DNA of 64,000 nt, taken from Clostridium sp. OS1-26. GTDB lineage: Bacteria > Bacillota > Clostridia > Clostridiales > Clostridiaceae. The notes beneath the pieces were generated by a model, which had not been told where the DNA came from, searched no databases, and saw only the letters and a program-made list of their open reading frames with translations. Within the stretch, counting starts at the first letter, position 1. Each line of letters begins with the position of its first letter. Positions 56,805-64,000 of the stretch are shown piece by piece. Location: NCBI RefSeq assembly GCF_030915445.1, contig NZ_CP133264.1:682001-746000 (forward strand), in the 5' to 3' direction. The translations under genes were made by a program, and so were the position numbers.

Positions 56805-57509
56805 ATGAAATATGCTATTATAGATTATAGAACAAGTGAAGAAGAAATTTGTAATTTAAAAAAATTAGGATGTGATGTCTTAGTATGTCCTCAATCTCCT
56901 ATTCTTTATGAAGCTGTTTGTGGACATCCGGATATGCTTTTACATATAATTAATCAAAAAAACATTGTAGTACATAAGGATATGAATAATGGTTTTATTA
57001 ACTTATTGAAAAATTTAGGCCTATCTGTAACTTTTTCCGAAAACAGTCTAGGCTCAACTTACCCTTATGATATAATTTTAAATAGCGTAAATTTACCTAA
57101 CTTATTTATTCACAATATAAAATATACTGATCCTAAACTTTTAGAAATGGTAAATGTTAAAAAGCTTATAAATGTAAAACAAGGTTATGCTAAATGTTCT
57201 ACTGCAATAGTAAGTCAAAATGCTGCAATGACTAGCGACACGACGATAGCTAAATCTTTATCTAAAGAAAATATTGATGTGCTTCTCCTTCCACCTGGAG
57301 ACATACTCTTGCCAGGCTTAAATTATGGTTTTATTGGAGGGTGTTGTGGGCTTTTAGACAAAAATTTATTAGCTTTTTATGGCGATTTGAACTATTATGC
57401 TTATGGAAAAGAGGTTTCATATTTCTTAAAAAAACATAATATAGAACCAATTTTTTTAAGAAAACACAAATTAATCGACAGAGGGAGCCTTTTCGTAATC
57501 GAAACATAA
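56805..57509 (+). CDS. DUF6873 family GME-fold protein
   Basis: 234 aa. MKYAIIDYRTSEEEICNLKKLGCDVLVCP at the start, KLINVKQGYAKCSTAIVSQNAAMTSDTTIA in the middle and LLLPPGDILLPGLNYGFIGGCCGLL towards the end match a clostridial family related to the amidinotransferase (GME) fold. An active enzyme is possible but the catalytic set was not confirmed. Monocistronic, divergent from ytxC, and closed by a terminator. Confidence 0.7.
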   Translation: MKYAIIDYRTSEEEICNLKKLGCDVLVCPQSPILYEAVCGHPDMLLHIINQKNIVVHKDMNNGFINLLKNLGLSVTFSENSLGSTYPYDIILNSVNLPNLFIHNIKYTDPKLLEMVNVKKLINVKQGYAKCSTAIVSQNAAMTSDTTIAKSLSKENIDVLLLPPGDILLPGLNYGFIGGCCGLLDKNLLAFYGDLNYYAYGKEVSYFLKKHNIEPIFLRKHKLIDRGSLFVIET

Positions 57510-57530
57510 TGTTAATTATAATAAATAAAA

Positions 57531-57576
57531 TTAAAGGCCAATTTGAATTTGCCAAAACTTCCAAATTGGTCTTTAA
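57531..57576. terminator. bidirectional terminator between DUF6873 and DegT genes
   Basis: Stem TTAAAGGCCAATTTG / CAAATTGGTCTTTAA (one mismatch) with a 16-nt loop, between convergent stops. Confidence 0.7.
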
Positions 57577-57598
57577 TCTCTGAATTTATTCACTAAAA

Positions 57599-58675
57599 TC
57601 AATTTAATACCTTAATTATATAGTCTATATCACTTTCAGAAAGTGCTGGATGCACAGGTATTGATAATACTTCTCCGCATAGCTTTTGAGATACAGCACA
57701 GTAACTATTTAGATTTAGTTTTCTATATAAAGGCTGATCCGGTATTGTAGAAGGATAATATATACCGTATCCTATTTGGTTTTTTTCAAGTAAATTAATT
57801 ATTTTATCTCTATTTTCTCTACATCTTATTGTAAATTGATGAAATACATGTTTGCAATTATTGTCTACTGTAGGCAATATAAACTTGTCTGATGATAGAT
57901 TTTTCAAATATTTATTTGCATTAGAAATTCTTGAATTATTAAAATTATCTAATTTTTTCAGCTGTTCTATACCTATAGCTGCACATATATTAGTCATTCT
58001 AAAGTTATATCCTAACATATCGTGTTCATATCTCTGAGCTTGGCCATGATTAATAACCTTTTTCACCGAATTATAGATTACCTCATCATCAGTAACTACC
58101 ATTCCACCTTCTCCACATGTAATGTTTTTTGTAGGATAAAAAGAGAATGCTGATACTGCACCAAAAGATCCAACCTTTTTATGATTAAACTCTGCTCCAT
58201 GTGCTTGAGCACAGTCTTCTATCAAAGTAATATCGTATTTTTTACATATTTCCATGATTCTATCCATATTACATGGCTTTCCAAAAATATGAACAATAAT
58301 CATAGCTTTTATTTTTCCTTTAGTATTTCTTATAAGGCTCTCAACTTTATCTGGATCTATATTAAATGTATTTTCTTCTACGTCTGCAAATAAAGGTGTA
58401 GCTCCTACATAAAGAATTGCATTTGAAGTAGCGATAAAACTAAATGGAGTAGTTATTACTAAATCTCCCTCACCAACGCCTGCACCTAACAAAGCAGCAT
58501 GTAATGCTGCAGTACCACTATTGGTACAAATTGAATATTTACACCCCAAATAATTTTTAAACATTTCTTCAAACGTAGTTACGTATTCGCCACTTGCAAG
58601 CTGCCCCGTTGATAATACTTCTGCTACTGCATTTTTCTCTTCATCTGTAATCAAAGGTTTTGCAATAGGAATCAA
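57599..58675 (-). CDS. DegT/DnrJ/EryC1/StrS sugar aminotransferase (WbpE-like)
   Basis: 358 aa. IPIAKPLITDEEKNAVAEVLSTGQLASGEYV, CTNSGTAALHAALLGAGVG, TPFSFIATSNAILYVGATP, LIEDCAQAHGAEFN and the PLP-lysine site SFYPTKNITCGEGGMVVT. PLP-dependent amination of a nucleotide keto-sugar. A TTG at 58675 follows AAAGGAGAGGATAAC. It lies after a Gfo/Idh dehydrogenase and a hexapeptide acyltransferase, the WbpB-WbpE-WbpD set, so a 3-amino (2,3-diamino) uronic sugar is the likely product (inference). Confidence 0.87.
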   Translation of the reverse strand: MIPIAKPLITDEEKNAVAEVLSTGQLASGEYVTTFEEMFKNYLGCKYSICTNSGTAALHAALLGAGVGEGDLVITTPFSFIATSNAILYVGATPLFADVEENTFNIDPDKVESLIRNTKGKIKAMIIVHIFGKPCNMDRIMEICKKYDITLIEDCAQAHGAEFNHKKVGSFGAVSAFSFYPTKNITCGEGGMVVTDDEVIYNSVKKVINHGQAQRYEHDMLGYNFRMTNICAAIGIEQLKKLDNFNNSRISNANKYLKNLSSDKFILPTVDNNCKHVFHQFTIRCRENRDKIINLLEKNQIGYGIYYPSTIPDQPLYRKLNLNSYCAVSQKLCGEVLSIPVHPALSESDIDYIIKVLN

Positions 58676-58691
58676 GTTATCCTCTCCTTTT

Positions 58692-59626
58692 TTATACACA
58701 GTTTACTATCTCGCCTGCAACCTTTAGAGCCATATATCCAGTTTCTTCATTGCTTATTGGTTTTTTTCTTTCTGTTATGCACTCAATAAAATGTTGCAAT
58801 TCAATTTTTAAGGGTTCTCCCTCAAAATATAAACTTTCTTTTTTCCCTATAATTTTATAGGAATTACTTTCACTAATAGGTTGTTTTATATCACAAAGTC
58901 TAATTATATCTATTTTACTTTTTATATAATCAACATGAATATTCTCATCAATAGTAGTAATATCCAACTTTCTTATTTTTTCTTGCGATGTTCTGCTTGC
59001 TATGAGATGTGAAGTAGTTTCGTCATCAAATTGAATCATTGCTAACATGTTATCTAAATCTTTGTCATGTGATATTGCAGATATTTTACACGGTTGACTG
59101 TTAACAATAGAAAGAATTATATCAATGTCATGTATCATAAGATCAGTAACTACATCCACATCAAAATTTCTTCCATATTCAACTTTACTAATTCTATTAG
59201 CTGATATAGATAAAGCTTTTTTATTTTTTAAATACTCAGTTAAATATATAATCACTGGGTTAAACCTCTCTACATGCCCTACCATACATATAACATTTTT
59301 ATCTTTCATAAATTCAATTAGCTCATTCGCTTCTTTTGTTGTTGAAGTTATTGGCTTTTCCAGCAATACATCTTTTCCCTTAATTATACACTTTTTGCAA
59401 GTTCATAATGAGTTGTTGTAGGCGTGCATATTATTACAGCATTCACATTATCTAAAAAACTATCTAAATCTTCATAGTGTTTAACATCATATATTTTAGA
59501 CATTTCAATCATTGTTTTTATATCAGTATCATATATTGATATATCATCTACACTACTTCGCAAATGATTTAGAACTCTTAAATGATTTTTACCCATTCTG
59601 CCTAATCCAATGATTCCAATCTTCAT
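58692..59626 (-). pseudogene. Gfo/Idh/MocA family sugar dehydrogenase, frameshifted
   Basis: N-terminal Rossmann part MKIGIIGLGRMGKNHLRVLNHL to VIICTPTTTHYELAK ends at a stop (59384). The C-terminal part LLEKPITSTTKEANELIEFM, VGHVERFNPV, VTDLMIHDIDIILSIV runs on in another frame to 58692. Restoring one A in the five-base run at 59392-59396 joins the halves as AKKCIIKGKDVLLEKP. The enzyme would oxidise C3 of a UDP-sugar acid (WbpB-type) before transamination by the adjacent DegT protein. Real inactivation or a homopolymer error. Confidence 0.85.
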
Positions 59627-59726
59627 AGTTCTCTACTCTCCATTTTATAGTTTTTAGTATATGCTATGAACTTTGTATAACATTTGACATACTAAAATTA
59701 ATAAATTATATGATAGACTGTTAACC

Positions 59727-60503
59727 TTATTGATTGTCAATTAGCTGATCTTCTGGAACATCTCTAAGGTATTTCGCAGGATTTCCACAATTAATCTTTT
59801 TTGCAGGGATGTCTTTTGTTATAACACTACCTGCTGCTGCAAAAGCATCTTCACTAATTACTTTTCCAGGGAGTATAGTTGCTTGCGCCCCAATTCGTCC
59901 ACCTCTTTTTACAGTTACCCCTTTAAATGAATATTCCTTATCTTTAAGTCGTGCAGCATAGTTATCATTAGAAGTTACTACACCAGGTGCAATAAAAACA
60001 TAATCTTCTAACTCCGAATATGCAGTTATATACGAATTTGTCTCTAATTTGCAATGAGAACCTATAATACAGTTATTTTCTACAGCTACACCTCTACCAA
60101 TAATTGTATTATCTCCTACTGATACATTTTCTCTTATGGTGGAAATATCTGCAATCAAGCAACTACTCCCAATATTACAACCTCTGTATAGTATAGCCGC
60201 TGTTCCTATTATGCAGTTATCTCCAATATTACAGCCGCTAAGATTATTATCTATTTTCAATGCACTTGTTGAAACACTCATAGGCAATTTTCCTATAACA
60301 GCATTATCATCAATTCTTACATTACTTCCTATAGTCGTTCCATCATGTATAATTACACCGTTTCCAATCTTAGTATTTTGTCCTATTTTGACATTTTTGC
60401 CTATTATCGTGTACCATCCAATGCTTACATTTTCTCCTAAAGAATTTCCTTCTTTTATAATCGCAGTAGTTTGAATTTCTATATTATCATTAAAATATTT
60501 CAT
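59727..60503 (-). CDS. left-handed beta-helix sugar N-acyltransferase (WbpD-like)
   Basis: 258 aa. Repeating hexapeptides (GENVSIGWYTIIGKNVKIGQ, CIIGTAAILYRGCNIGSSCLI, NTIIGRGVAVENNCIIG) form a left-handed beta-helix, with APGVVTSNDNYAARLKD and GAQATILPGKVISEDAFAAAGSVITKDIP at the end, as in sugar N-acetyltransferases that use acetyl-CoA. It would acetylate the amine installed by the DegT enzyme. ATG at 60503 follows GGAGGTAATTTAT. It lies 101 bp upstream of the frameshifted dehydrogenase on the same strand. Confidence 0.85.
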   Translation of the reverse strand: MKYFNDNIEIQTTAIIKEGNSLGENVSIGWYTIIGKNVKIGQNTKIGNGVIIHDGTTIGSNVRIDDNAVIGKLPMSVSTSALKIDNNLSGCNIGDNCIIGTAAILYRGCNIGSSCLIADISTIRENVSVGDNTIIGRGVAVENNCIIGSHCKLETNSYITAYSELEDYVFIAPGVVTSNDNYAARLKDKEYSFKGVTVKRGGRIGAQATILPGKVISEDAFAAAGSVITKDIPAKKINCGNPAKYLRDVPEDQLIDNQ

Positions 60504-60684
60504 ATAAATTACCTCCAAACATTCGCTATAATACTATAATATTTATCCTCTAACTTATTTGTGTCATTGAACTATATCTCTTTAATACCAAGTTTAATAA
60601 TTTTTCTATAACATTATCTACATTTCAACATAGTATGAAGTGGGGTAATCATACCTTTCTATATTAAAGAGGAGGTGCGGTGTG

Positions 60685-61803
60685 ATGCCTAATAATCTAG
60701 TATTCAATAATGTTGCTGAAAATCTTAAAACGCAAATATATGGAAGCACATCTGGTGGCACTGTCACAAGTGTGTTAGTAGATTCCAATGGTAATATACA
60801 ACTCGGTGGTAGCGTTACTGCTACAGTTGCAGCTGGTACTGTAACTGTCGTTGGTGGTAATATTACGGCTACTGTTGAGGCCGGTACTGTGACCGTTGTT
60901 GGTGGTAATATCACTGCTACAGTTGCTGCTGGTACTGTGACTGTTTCTGCTGTTTCTCAAGGTACTGTAACTGTCGTTGGCGGTAATATCTCAGCTACTG
61001 TTGAGGCTGGTACTGTGACTATTGCCGGTGGTAACATCACTGCTACTGTAGCTGCTGGTACCGTTACTGTTGTTGGTGGTAATATTACGGCTACTGTGGC
61101 TGCTGGGAATATCACCGCTACTGTAGCTGCCGGTACCGTTACTATTGAAGGCGGTAATATCACTGCTACTGTAGCTGCTGGCACTGTGACTGTCGTTGGT
61201 GGTAATATTACGGCTACTGTGGCTGCTGGAAATATCACCGCTACTGTAGCTGCCGGTACCGTAACTGTTGTTGGTGGTAATATTACGGCTACTGTAGCTG
61301 CTGGAAATATTACCGCTACCGTGGCTGCCGGTACCGTAACTGTTGAAGGCGGTAATATCACTGCTACAGTTGCAGCTGGTACTGTCACTGTCGTTGGTGG
61401 TAATATCACTGCTACTATTGCTGCTGGTACTATGACTGTCGTTGGCGGTAACATCTCAGCTACTATTGTAGGACATGGATTTACGACCTCTAATTCAACA
61501 CTTAATACTAATACTGCAGCGTTGACTAATACAGCTTTCCAGTTTGATACTTCTCAGTTCGATAATCACTATTCTTTCTATATAATGAATACTGGAACAG
61601 CTACTGTATCTGTTAGATTGCAAGTTAGTCCAACAACCACAGATTCTTACTTTGTTAATGATAACACCGCTGATGTTACTCTAACTCAAAATCAAGCAGT
61701 TGTACTAGTTCCTGGTTACTTCTTGAACTATACAAGAGTACAAGTACTAGGAGTAGGGTCTGATACGTCAACCGTAGTCGCTTATATCAACGCTCAGAAC
61801 TAA
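60685..61803 (+). CDS. Thr-rich repeat surface protein with DUF6385-like C-terminus
   Basis: About 372 aa. N-terminal 40 residues (MPNNLVFNNVAENLKTQIYG), then residues of about 40-263 made of a 16-residue unit GNITATVAAGTVTVVG, sometimes shortened to GNITATVAA; alternating Thr/Val suggests a beta-solenoid with one face of threonines. The C-terminal 100 residues (FQFDTSQFDNHYSFYIMN, VSVRLQVSPTTTDSYFV, QAVVLVPGYFLNYTRVQVLG) resemble DUF6385. No signal peptide or anchor. Ribosome site GGAGG at 9 nt. A GT2-TPR gene follows, and it is probably the enzyme that glycosylates this protein (inference). Confidence 0.75.
   Translation: MPNNLVFNNVAENLKTQIYGSTSGGTVTSVLVDSNGNIQLGGSVTATVAAGTVTVVGGNITATVEAGTVTVVGGNITATVAAGTVTVSAVSQGTVTVVGGNISATVEAGTVTIAGGNITATVAAGTVTVVGGNITATVAAGNITATVAAGTVTIEGGNITATVAAGTVTVVGGNITATVAAGNITATVAAGTVTVVGGNITATVAAGNITATVAAGTVTVEGGNITATVAAGTVTVVGGNITATIAAGTMTVVGGNISATIVGHGFTTSNSTLNTNTAALTNTAFQFDTSQFDNHYSFYIMNTGTATVSVRLQVSPTTTDSYFVNDNTADVTLTQNQAVVLVPGYFLNYTRVQVLGVGSDTSTVVAYINAQN
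60804..61474 (+). repeat. 48-bp coding repeat (GNITATVAAGTVTVVG)
   Basis: About ten 48-bp units with 27-bp half units interspersed, encoding the Thr/Val-rich solenoid. Units are highly alike, so copy-number change is likely. Long open frames on the other strand here are composition artefacts. Confidence 0.85.
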
Positions 61804-61833
61804 TTATCAAGTGAACTTTAATTCTATATATGG

Positions 61834-61860
61834 CAGGGGTATCACGCCCCTGTTTGTTAC
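61834..61860 (+). terminator. terminator after the repeat surface protein
   Basis: Stem CAGGGG / CCCCTG with a 7-nt loop followed by TTTGTT, 31 bases past the stop. Confidence 0.75.
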
Positions 61861-61889
61861 ATATATTAATTTAAGTGGGAGTGATTGAT

Positions 61890-63695
61890 TTGAATGCTAA
61901 GCTTAGCGTGTGCATGATAGTAAAAAATGAAGCTAAAAGTATAGGAAGATGCCTTGAAAGCATAGTTGATATAGCAGATGAAATTATTGTTGTTGATACA
62001 GGTTCCATTGATAATACAAAAGAAATAGCAAAAAAGTATGGAGCTAAAGTATATGATTTTGAGTGGATAGATGATTTTAGTAAAGCAAGAAACTATTCTA
62101 TTGATAAAGCTACAGGAGATTGGATTTTAATTTTAGACGGTGATGATGAATTTGAAAAACAGGATGCTCCTAAACTACTAGATATAATAAATAATTCCGA
62201 TGAAGGTGATATATTTATCTTTAATTCTATATGTTACGTGGGCGATACAGCTGGTAGTGAAAAAATAATGAATGTCAACATTAGATTATTTAAGAATAAA
62301 CCTCAGTTTAGATACCAAGGTAGAATACATGAGGGAATCAAACCACAAAGTAAAGATGTTATAACAAAATTTAGTGATATTCGCATATACCATTATGGAT
62401 ATATAAACACTTATGTAAAAGATCAAAAAAGACGAGAAAGAAATATGAGGATATTAAAAAAGGAATTAGATGAAAGTCCAGACAATCCTTATTGGTTATT
62501 TTGTATAGGAAATGAATACTTTGCCTTGAATGAGCTTGATAAAGCATTAGAACATTTCCTTTCTTCCTATGAAAAATGTAACATGCAAGATATTTATGCC
62601 CCTAAAGTTGTATTAAGAATAATAATGATCTATGATGCTTTAAATAAACCAGATGAAGCTTTAAAATATATCGATGAAGCTTTATTATATTACCCTCAAT
62701 ACACTGATGTTGAATTTTTAAGAGGAGGCATATACCATAAACTTGGACATATTACTAAAGCCATAAGAAGTTTTCAACACTGCATAGAATTAGGAGAACC
62801 TCCTTCCACTCTTAATTTTTTAATGGGAGTTGGAAGTTATAAAGCGTATTATGCTTTAGGTAACGTTTTTCATCAAGTAAGCGATTATGATGAGGCTCTA
62901 AAATGCTATAATCAAACCCTTCTAATAAAAAACGATTTTTATGACGCTATTATTAAAATAGGGGATATTCTCACAAAAATTTATAAAACACCAGAAGATA
63001 TTAAGAAAAATTTAGAACAGTTTTTTGATTTAAATAATCCACTAAATTATTCTAATATGGAGGAAGTATTATTTTCAGCAAACCAGTATCAACTTGCTTT
63101 AGATTATGCTAATAGTGCACTAGCTAATGACATTAGAGTACCATATATGACTTATAAAAAAGCTATGTGTATGTATAATTTAAAATTATATGCTGAAGCA
63201 ATAAAAGAATTTGAGAAAATAGATCCAGATAACGCAAATTATTTAGATAGTCAAATAATGATTTTTATATGCTATTCAGTTTTAGATAAATTTGATGCTG
63301 CAGAAAATGTTTTGTCAAATATCAAAAACACTGATAATAGTAGTAAAGTACACCAAACGTTCACCTGCTTAAATAGTATTTTCAAATCTCAAGGCAAAGA
63401 CACCTTGTGCGAAGATGTAGAAGAATCTAATGAATATTTACCTATTATTATAAATGTATTAGATGCTTTTCTTCGCGTAAAAGAATTTGATAAATTTGAA
63501 AAAGCCCTTGAGTTATTTAATTGCCTAGAAAGTAATAATGCTTTACTTGAATTAGCAAAATTATATGCTAAACATGGATTAATAGGAATAGCTGTAAGTG
63601 AAATAAAGAGATCTATCAGTATTTTTGATAAATTAGATGAAGAATCTGCTCATATTTTATATAGAAGTTTTTCATTTAAAGAACTTAAATCCTAA
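61890..63695 (+). CDS. GT2 glycosyltransferase with long C-terminal TPR region
   Basis: About 601 aa. The N-terminal 230 residues match the 15,974 enzyme: LSVCMIVKNEAKSIGRCLESI, DEIIVVDTGSIDNTKEI, DFSKARNYSIDKATGDWILILDGDDEF and YQGRIHEGI. The remainder is a string of TPR-like helices (LFCIGNEYFALNELDKALEHF, AIRSFQHCIELGEPP, YYALGNVFHQVSDYDEALKCYNQTL). The TPR scaffold may hold the acceptor protein. TTG at 61890 lies 8 nt from GGGAG; the in-frame GTG at 61875 overlaps that site. Set between a repeat surface protein and a DNRLRE protein, as in the first island. Confidence 0.82.
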   Translation: MNAKLSVCMIVKNEAKSIGRCLESIVDIADEIIVVDTGSIDNTKEIAKKYGAKVYDFEWIDDFSKARNYSIDKATGDWILILDGDDEFEKQDAPKLLDIINNSDEGDIFIFNSICYVGDTAGSEKIMNVNIRLFKNKPQFRYQGRIHEGIKPQSKDVITKFSDIRIYHYGYINTYVKDQKRRERNMRILKKELDESPDNPYWLFCIGNEYFALNELDKALEHFLSSYEKCNMQDIYAPKVVLRIIMIYDALNKPDEALKYIDEALLYYPQYTDVEFLRGGIYHKLGHITKAIRSFQHCIELGEPPSTLNFLMGVGSYKAYYALGNVFHQVSDYDEALKCYNQTLLIKNDFYDAIIKIGDILTKIYKTPEDIKKNLEQFFDLNNPLNYSNMEEVLFSANQYQLALDYANSALANDIRVPYMTYKKAMCMYNLKLYAEAIKEFEKIDPDNANYLDSQIMIFICYSVLDKFDAAENVLSNIKNTDNSSKVHQTFTCLNSIFKSQGKDTLCEDVEESNEYLPIIINVLDAFLRVKEFDKFEKALELFNCLESNNALLELAKLYAKHGLIGIAVSEIKRSISIFDKLDEESAHILYRSFSFKELKS

Positions 63696-63773
63696 AGTTT
63701 ATTGCTACAACAAAGAGAAAATATTAGTTTTTTAATCAAATTTACACAAGAGACATTCAATAAAGGATGTGAG

Positions 63774-64000
63774 ATGATGCCATCGGCGATTTTTTATTCA
63801 GATTCTAGTATAACATTAGATGAGGCAAATCCTTCTATTACATGGGCTGGTAGCCCCTATTTAATTGTAGGCCTATACTATAATACTAACCCGCCATCGG
63901 TCTATAGAAGTTTGCTTCACTTTAATATAAGTTCAATACCAGTAAATGCAGAAATTCAAACCTGTATTTTAAACATGTATGTTATAAATACTGTAGATTC
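63774..64000 (+). CDS. DNRLRE domain protein, 3' end outside window
   Basis: About 76 residues visible, starting MMPSAIFYSDSSITLDEANP. YLIVGLYYNTN, YRSLLHFNISSIPVNAEIQTC and LNMYVINTVDS align with the N-terminal DNRLRE domain of the two collagen-like proteins ([22 protein letters not shown]). It probably continues into a repeat or collagen-like region beyond the window. Ribosome site AAAGGATG; two adjacent ATG codons are possible starts. Confidence 0.75.
   Translation, partial: MMPSAIFYSDSSITLDEANPSITWAGSPYLIVGLYYNTNPPSVYRSLLHFNISSIPVNAEIQTCILNMYVINTVD

Noticed and set aside
60618..61454. Minus-strand Pro/Thr/Val-rich open frames across the solenoid repeat
   Set aside because: Mirror images of the repeat with no start signal; the plus frame has proper N- and C-terminal domains, ribosome site and terminator.
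60804..61474. CRISPR-like direct repeats
   Set aside because: The units are contiguous, in frame and translated; there are no unique spacers and no cas genes.

Overview
The window is AT-rich and looks like a chromosome segment of an endospore-forming Clostridium (sensu stricto type). The signs are clostridial housekeeping gene order (thrS-infC-rpmI-rplT, ktrB-ktrA, rRNA methylase-pheS-pheT-zapA, U32 peptidase-mutS2), T-box leaders on both tRNA synthetase loci, an L20-type leader on infC, the sporulation gene ytxC, and many spore-surface-type genes.

Layout: 1-6.5 kb holds a partial FMN alpha-hydroxy-acid oxidase, a DUF523 gene, mutS2 and a U32 peptidase. 6.7-42.3 kb is an accessory island wedged between the U32 gene and the aminotransferase/zapA/pheT block. 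It encodes nucleotide-sugar enzymes (rfbB, a frameshifted rfbA, a frameshifted ugd, a GalE-like epimerase), an amino-sugar module (DegT aminotransferase, WbqC, ATP-grasp/HAD fusion), many glycosyltransferases, a PIG-L deacetylase and a CgeB-like protein. It also encodes the likely acceptors: two DNRLRE-collagen-BclA-like proteins, a YVTN propeller protein, a Cys-rich protein, and two paralogous propeller/coiled-coil proteins each followed by a DUF3343 gene. 42.5-56.6 kb is ordinary housekeeping DNA. 56.8-64 kb begins a second surface island: a Gfo/Idh (frameshifted)-DegT-hexapeptide acyltransferase amino-sugar trio, a repeat protein built on a GNITATVAAGTVTVVG unit, a GT2-TPR glycosyltransferase, and the start of another DNRLRE protein.

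How the genes fit together (inference): both islands look like one late-sporulation programme that makes Thr-rich repeat proteins for the spore surface and decorates them with sugars. Several genes, both acceptors and transferases, share an AC-N16-CATANNNT promoter of the SigE/SigK mother-cell type. Each Thr-rich repeat gene is followed directly by a GT2-TPR glycosyltransferase. Three paralogous transferases (A family; one has a nonsense codon) carry DxH and H-x-F-R-x3-P-Y motifs resembling eukaryotic polypeptide GalNAc-transferases, so they are candidates for starting O-glycosylation on Thr. They are divergently paired with a four-member second GT family (B family).

Four sugar genes carry a single-base frameshift or a nonsense codon, while every housekeeping gene is intact. 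No transposase, integrase, CRISPR array, tRNA or rRNA gene was recognised. Three copies of a dispersed intergenic repeat were found, one sitting inside the thrS-proximal T-box leader.
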